7,884 nt of DNA from Chloroflexota bacterium (GTDB taxonomy: Bacteria > Chloroflexota > Dehalococcoidia > SAR202 > UBA11138), in the NCBI GenBank assembly GCA_022561955.1, contig JADFQF010000053.1:1-7884 (forward strand), in the 5' to 3' direction. Below, in pieces: positions 5,016 to 7,884 of this stretch. The translations under genes were made by a program, and so were the position numbers. Within the stretch, counting starts at the first letter, position 1; each line of letters begins with the position of its first letter. Under the pieces are notes generated by a model that did no database searches, was not told the DNA's origin, and saw only the letters and a program-made list of their open reading frames with translations.

Positions 5016-6095
5016 ATGACAGCAAGCAGCAAGCTGGACAGGATTCGGCGGAGGCTCATCGAAGACGAGCTCGACGCGATAATGGTCTCTTCGCCGGAGA
5101 ACCGCCGCTACATGTCTGGCTTTACGGGCTCGGCGGGATACCTGCTCATATCTCAGGACGACGCCGTGCTTGCGACGGACTTTCGGTACGTCGAGCAGGC
5201 GGGGCAGCAGTCGCCGGACTTCAGGGTCAGCCGCACCGCCGCCGGGCTGGGCTGGCTCCCGGAATGGACGGCGGAGCAGGGCGTCAAGCGCATCGGCTTC
5301 GAGAGCGAGGACCTAACCGTCCACACATTTGATGCCTTCAAGAAGGCCGCCGCCGAGGACGAGAAGTCCAACAAGCCCGAGCTGGTCGGCACCACCGGCA
5401 TCGTCGAGAAGCTAAGGGTCGTCAAGGACGAGAACGAGATAAAGATGCTCACGAGGGCGGTCGAGATCGCGGACCAGGCCCTGGACTCCGTGGCCGCCGC
5501 GATTGAGCCCGGCATGACCGAAGAGGGAATAGCGTGGGAGCTTGAAAAGGCGATGCGCGAGCGCGGGGCCGAGATGATCTCCTTCGACACGATCGTAGGC
5601 GCCGGCCCAAACGGGGCCCTCCCTCATCACAGGGCCGACGAGACCGTGATTCGAGATGGCGACGCCATAGTGATCGATATGGGAGCCAAGTACCAGGGCT
5701 ACTGCAGCGACCTCACGCGTACGGTCATCGTCGGACGGGCCGACGACAAGTTCAAAGAGGTCTACGACATAGTTCTTCGGGCGCAGCTAGCGGCGGAGGA
5801 GCAGGTGGAGGCCGGAATGACCGGCGAGCAGGTCGACACCATCGCCCGAGATATAATATCCCAGGCGGGATATGGGGAAAACTTTGGCCACAGCCTGGGA
5901 CACGGCGTAGGACTGGCGGTACACGAGCACCCGAGGGTCGGTCCTCGCGCCGATGACGTCCTCGAAGACGGCATGGTATTCACCATAGAGCCCGGGATAT
6001 ACCTGTCCGGATGGGGCGGCGTGCGGATCGAAGACATCGTCGTATTGGAAAACGGCAAGGCCCGCGTGATCAGCAAGGCGAACAAGATCGGATAG
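5016..6095 (+). CDS. pepP: Xaa-Pro peptidase, M24 family
   Basis: A 359-residue metallopeptidase removing an N-terminal residue preceding proline, or an Xaa-Pro dipeptidase. Residues 6-125 form the creatinase-like N-terminal domain and about 140-355 the pita-bread catalytic domain. Five metal ligands are visible: Asp221 (Val-Ile-Asp-Met-Gly), Asp232 (Cys-Ser-Asp-Leu-Thr-Arg-Thr), His296 (Gly-His-Gly-Val-Gly), Glu325 (Thr-Ile-Glu-Pro-Gly) and Glu339 (Val-Arg-Ile-Glu-Asp), plus the supporting His205 and His303. Length and sequence match the short YqhT/PepQ-like type found beside efp in many bacteria. Start choice: a GTG-type extension to 4953 would overlap aroQ by 61 bases; the ATG at 5016 is preceded by GAAGG at ideal spacing. 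ATA isoleucine codons are common (about 10 of 26). Confidence 0.94.
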   Translation: MTASSKLDRIRRRLIEDELDAIMVSSPENRRYMSGFTGSAGYLLISQDDAVLATDFRYVEQAGQQSPDFRVSRTAAGLGWLPEWTAEQGVKRIGFESEDLTVHTFDAFKKAAAEDEKSNKPELVGTTGIVEKLRVVKDENEIKMLTRAVEIADQALDSVAAAIEPGMTEEGIAWELEKAMRERGAEMISFDTIVGAGPNGALPHHRADETVIRDGDAIVIDMGAKYQGYCSDLTRTVIVGRADDKFKEVYDIVLRAQLAAEEQVEAGMTGEQVDTIARDIISQAGYGENFGHSLGHGVGLAVHEHPRVGPRADDVLEDGMVFTIEPGIYLSGWGGVRIEDIVVLENGKARVISKANKIG

Positions 6096-6119
6096 TCAGC
6101 AGATTAGAGGTGTCCACAT

Positions 6120-6683
6120 ATGACCATCGGATATGGCGACCTGAAGAAGGGAATGGCAATCGAGCTGGAGGGCGAGCCCTTCCTGGTCGTTGACTACGAG
6201 CGCAGCAAGATGCAGCAACGTGCCCCCGTGATGCGCATCAAGTTCCGAGGGCTGCGCAGCGGCCGCCTCATGGAGAAGACCTTCTCGGGCTACGATGTGG
6301 ACTTCAAGCTGGCCTCGGTGGAGAGGCGCACCGCCAACTACATCTACAAGGATGATAACCTTTACTACTTCATGGACACGGAGTCTTACGAGCAGTTCCC
6401 CCTCTCCGAGGACCAGATCGGCAGCGCGATCCAATTCCTCGTCGAGCAGACGACCGTCGACCTCGTCCTCTTTCGCGATGAGCCAATCACCATCGAGCTT
6501 CCCATCACCGTCGACCTCGAGGTCACCGAGACGGTGCCGGGTGTGAAGGGAGACACGGCGCAGGGCGGCACGAAGCCCGCGACCCTGGAGACGGGCTTCG
6601 TCGTGCAGGTGCCTCTGTTCGTCAATCAGGGCGCGAAGGTAAAGATCGACACTCGCTCGGGAGACTACCTGTCCCGCATCTAG
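6120..6683 (+). CDS. efp: Elongation factor P
   Basis: A 187-residue translation factor that binds between the ribosomal P and E sites and relieves stalling on consecutive prolines. Three domains: KOW-like 1-63, OB-fold about 65-128, and C-terminal OB-fold 130-187 with the signature Lys-Gly-Asp-Thr-Ala...Lys-Pro-Ala-Thr-Leu-Glu-Thr-Gly (143-159) and Ile-Asp-Thr-Arg-Ser-Gly-Asp-Tyr (176-183). Full length with both ends conserved. AGAGGTG seven bases upstream supports the ATG, and the gene lies 24 bases after pepP, a partner seen in many genomes. The loop reaching the tRNA acceptor end reads Lys30-Met-Gln-Gln-Arg-Ala-Pro36 instead of the Pro-Gly-Lys-Gly type: aligned with E. coli, the modified Lys34 position is Gln33. 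None of the known modification genes (epmA, epmB, earP) is in the window. Confidence 0.96.
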   Translation: MTIGYGDLKKGMAIELEGEPFLVVDYERSKMQQRAPVMRIKFRGLRSGRLMEKTFSGYDVDFKLASVERRTANYIYKDDNLYYFMDTESYEQFPLSEDQIGSAIQFLVEQTTVDLVLFRDEPITIELPITVDLEVTETVPGVKGDTAQGGTKPATLETGFVVQVPLFVNQGAKVKIDTRSGDYLSRI

Positions 6684-6709
6684 TCGGGCCGGCCAATGAT
6701 GGGCCTCTA

Positions 6710-6726
6710 CGCGCGCGCTGCGCGCG
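6710..6726. repeat. GC-only hairpin between efp and xseA
   Basis: CGCGCGC (6710-6716) and GCGCGCG (6720-6726) form a seven-pair stem over a GCT loop, 27 bases after the efp stop. No T-run follows, so it is not a canonical intrinsic terminator. It may stabilise the 3' end of the aroQ-pepP-efp message or attenuate read-through into xseA. Alternating CG runs can also adopt Z-DNA; that is only a possibility. Confidence 0.45.
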
Positions 6727-6783
6727 GACCGGATTTGACGCCCTCCCGTATATCTACCTGTTACAAGACAGATAGCAAAAAAT

Positions 6784-7884
6784 ATGGCCGTATATTCCGT
6801 ATCACAGGTGTCCTCCTACCTCAAAGAGGTGATCGAGCAAGACTCGCTGCTACAGGACGTCTGGGTAGGGGGCGAGGTCTCCAACCTGGCTCGGCCCGGC
6901 TCCGGGCATTCCTACTTCACCCTCAGGGACGCCAATGCCTCTCTGCGCTGTGTGATGTTCCGAAACTCGCGCGGCTCGGAGCAGCTCGACAACGGCGTCG
7001 CGATCATCGCCCACGGCCGGATTTCCATCTACGAGGTCCGTGGCGACCTCCAGCTCATCGTCGACATTGTCCAGCCCGAGGGCGTTGGTGAACTTCAGTT
7101 GAAGCTGGAGCAGCTAAAGCTGAAGCTGGAGACAGAAGGCCTGTTCGAGCCTTCTCGAAAGCGGAAGCTTCCGATATTCCCACAAAAGATAGGAGTCGTG
7201 TCCTCGCCTACCGGGGCCGTCTGGCACGACATACAGGACGTGATCGGGCGGCGATACCCCCTGGTCGAGCTGATGCTTGCCCCCGCGCCCGTGCAGGGCG
7301 ATACGGCCGCGCCGGCCATCGCCGAGGCCATACAGGCCGCCAACGACGAACCCGACCTCGACGTCGTCATCGTGGCGCGAGGCGGCGGGTCCCTGGAGGA
7401 CCTGTGGCCATTCAACGAAGAGCTGGTCGCCAGGGCGATCTACGGCAGCCGAGTGCCCGTAGTCAGCGCCGTGGGCCACGAGACCGACTATACCATCGCG
7501 GACCTGGTCGCCGACGTACGAGCGCCCACGCCTTCCGCCGCCGCCGAGCTTGTGGTGCCGGACAGGATGGAGCTGAGCTCACGCATACTCATACAGGAGC
7601 AGTCGCTGAACGCCGGTATATGGGGTCAGCTCTCAACGAAGAAGGAGGCCGCCGCGCACCTCATCGGAAGGGTCGAGCGCGGGCGTCCCGACCTGGACAC
7701 GCTTAGAATGCGGGTGGATGACCTGCTCAAGACGGCCTACACACACCTGAAGCACAACCTGGCGGTGAAGTCCGAGCGGTTTGGTGGGCTGGACGCCAGG
7801 CTGCATTCGGTAAGCCCCAGGGACACCATGCGCAGGGGATATGCCATTATTCAGACGAAGCAGGCCGGCGCCTTGATCAGCGGC
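6784..7884 (+). CDS. xseA: Exodeoxyribonuclease VII large subunit (3' truncated by window end)
   Basis: Open from ATG at 6784 to the last base, 367 codons without a stop; the family is usually 400-450 residues, so a few dozen C-terminal residues are missing. XseA with several XseB subunits degrades single-stranded DNA from both ends to oligonucleotides in repair. Residues 3-100 are the OB-fold DNA-binding domain, with Glu-Val-Ser-Asn (31-34) and Gly-His-Ser-Tyr-Phe-Thr-Leu (41-47). The nuclease core shows Gly-Val-Val-Ser-Ser-Pro-Thr-Gly-Ala (137-145), Val-Ala-Arg-Gly-Gly-Gly-Ser-Leu-Glu-Asp-Leu (197-207), Gly-His-Glu-Thr-Asp (231-235) and Arg-Ala-Pro-Thr-Pro-Ser-Ala-Ala (246-253), followed by a helical region and Arg-Arg-Gly-Tyr-Ala (350-354). 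No Shine-Dalgarno sequence precedes the ATG, which is instead led by an A-rich run; leaderless or A-rich initiation is possible. The start fits family N-termini. Confidence 0.95.
   Translation, partial: MAVYSVSQVSSYLKEVIEQDSLLQDVWVGGEVSNLARPGSGHSYFTLRDANASLRCVMFRNSRGSEQLDNGVAIIAHGRISIYEVRGDLQLIVDIVQPEGVGELQLKLEQLKLKLETEGLFEPSRKRKLPIFPQKIGVVSSPTGAVWHDIQDVIGRRYPLVELMLAPAPVQGDTAAPAIAEAIQAANDEPDLDVVIVARGGGSLEDLWPFNEELVARAIYGSRVPVVSAVGHETDYTIADLVADVRAPTPSAAAELVVPDRMELSSRILIQEQSLNAGIWGQLSTKKEAAAHLIGRVERGRPDLDTLRMRVDDLLKTAYTHLKHNLAVKSERFGGLDARLHSVSPRDTMRRGYAIIQTKQAGALISG

Noticed and set aside
5153..5590. 145-codon serine-rich minus-strand frame inside pepP.
   Set aside because: Antisense shadow of a fully conserved peptidase gene; serine/alanine richness reflects complementary GC-rich codons.
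6696..7091. 131-codon plus-strand frame across the start of xseA.
   Set aside because: It is out of frame with the exonuclease VII coding sequence, which carries all family motifs from 6784 on.

Overview
The window is high-GC bacterial chromosome with compact genes, type II 3-dehydroquinate dehydratase and the order aroQ-pepP-efp, an arrangement familiar from Gram-positive-type genomes. Leaderless-looking initiation at the recombinase gene and frequent AGG (Arg) and ATA (Ile) codons in the housekeeping genes suggest Chloroflexota (perhaps a Dehalococcoidia or SAR202-like lineage). That placement is a weak inference from gene order and style, not from a marker gene.

Layout. Bases 63-1091 (minus) encode a multi-pass membrane protein of the UPF0104 / LPG-synthase-TM flippase-like family. 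It diverges from a Xer-type tyrosine recombinase (1281-2228, plus), whose TATAAT box sits exactly where a leaderless transcript would need it. After the recombinase come about 330 bases holding only a 25-residue hydrophobic mini-ORF and an imperfect palindrome. Next, on the minus strand (4214 down to 2562), is a complete three-gene cobalt-type nitrile hydratase operon: alpha subunit with the Cys-Thr-Leu-Cys-Ser-Cys metal claw, beta subunit, and a P14K-type accessory/activator protein. The three genes overlap and each has a near-perfect Shine-Dalgarno sequence. Bases 4215-4572 are noncoding but structured: a candidate sigma70-type promoter for the nitrile hydratase operon, two terminator-like hairpins pointing into it on the minus strand, and a bulged stem between them. 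From 4573 a plus-strand housekeeping run follows: aroQ, pepP (Xaa-Pro peptidase), efp (elongation factor P) and xseA (exonuclease VII large subunit), the last cut off by the window end.

How the parts relate. The aroQ-pepP-efp genes are tightly spaced (2 and 24 bases) and probably co-transcribed; xseA follows 100 bases later, beyond a GC-only hairpin. The nitrile hydratase genes form one translationally coupled unit that would make subunits and chaperone for converting nitriles to amides. No amidase, cobalt transporter or regulator lies in the window. Opposite orientation, strong ribosome-binding sites and codon preferences unlike the flanks suggest this unit was inserted between the recombinase and the aroQ cluster. 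I found no direct repeats or mobility gene proving how.

Several starts were revised from the longest possible frame: recombinase to 1281, alpha subunit to a GTG at 4214, PepP to 5016. The accessory protein uses TTG at 2954.
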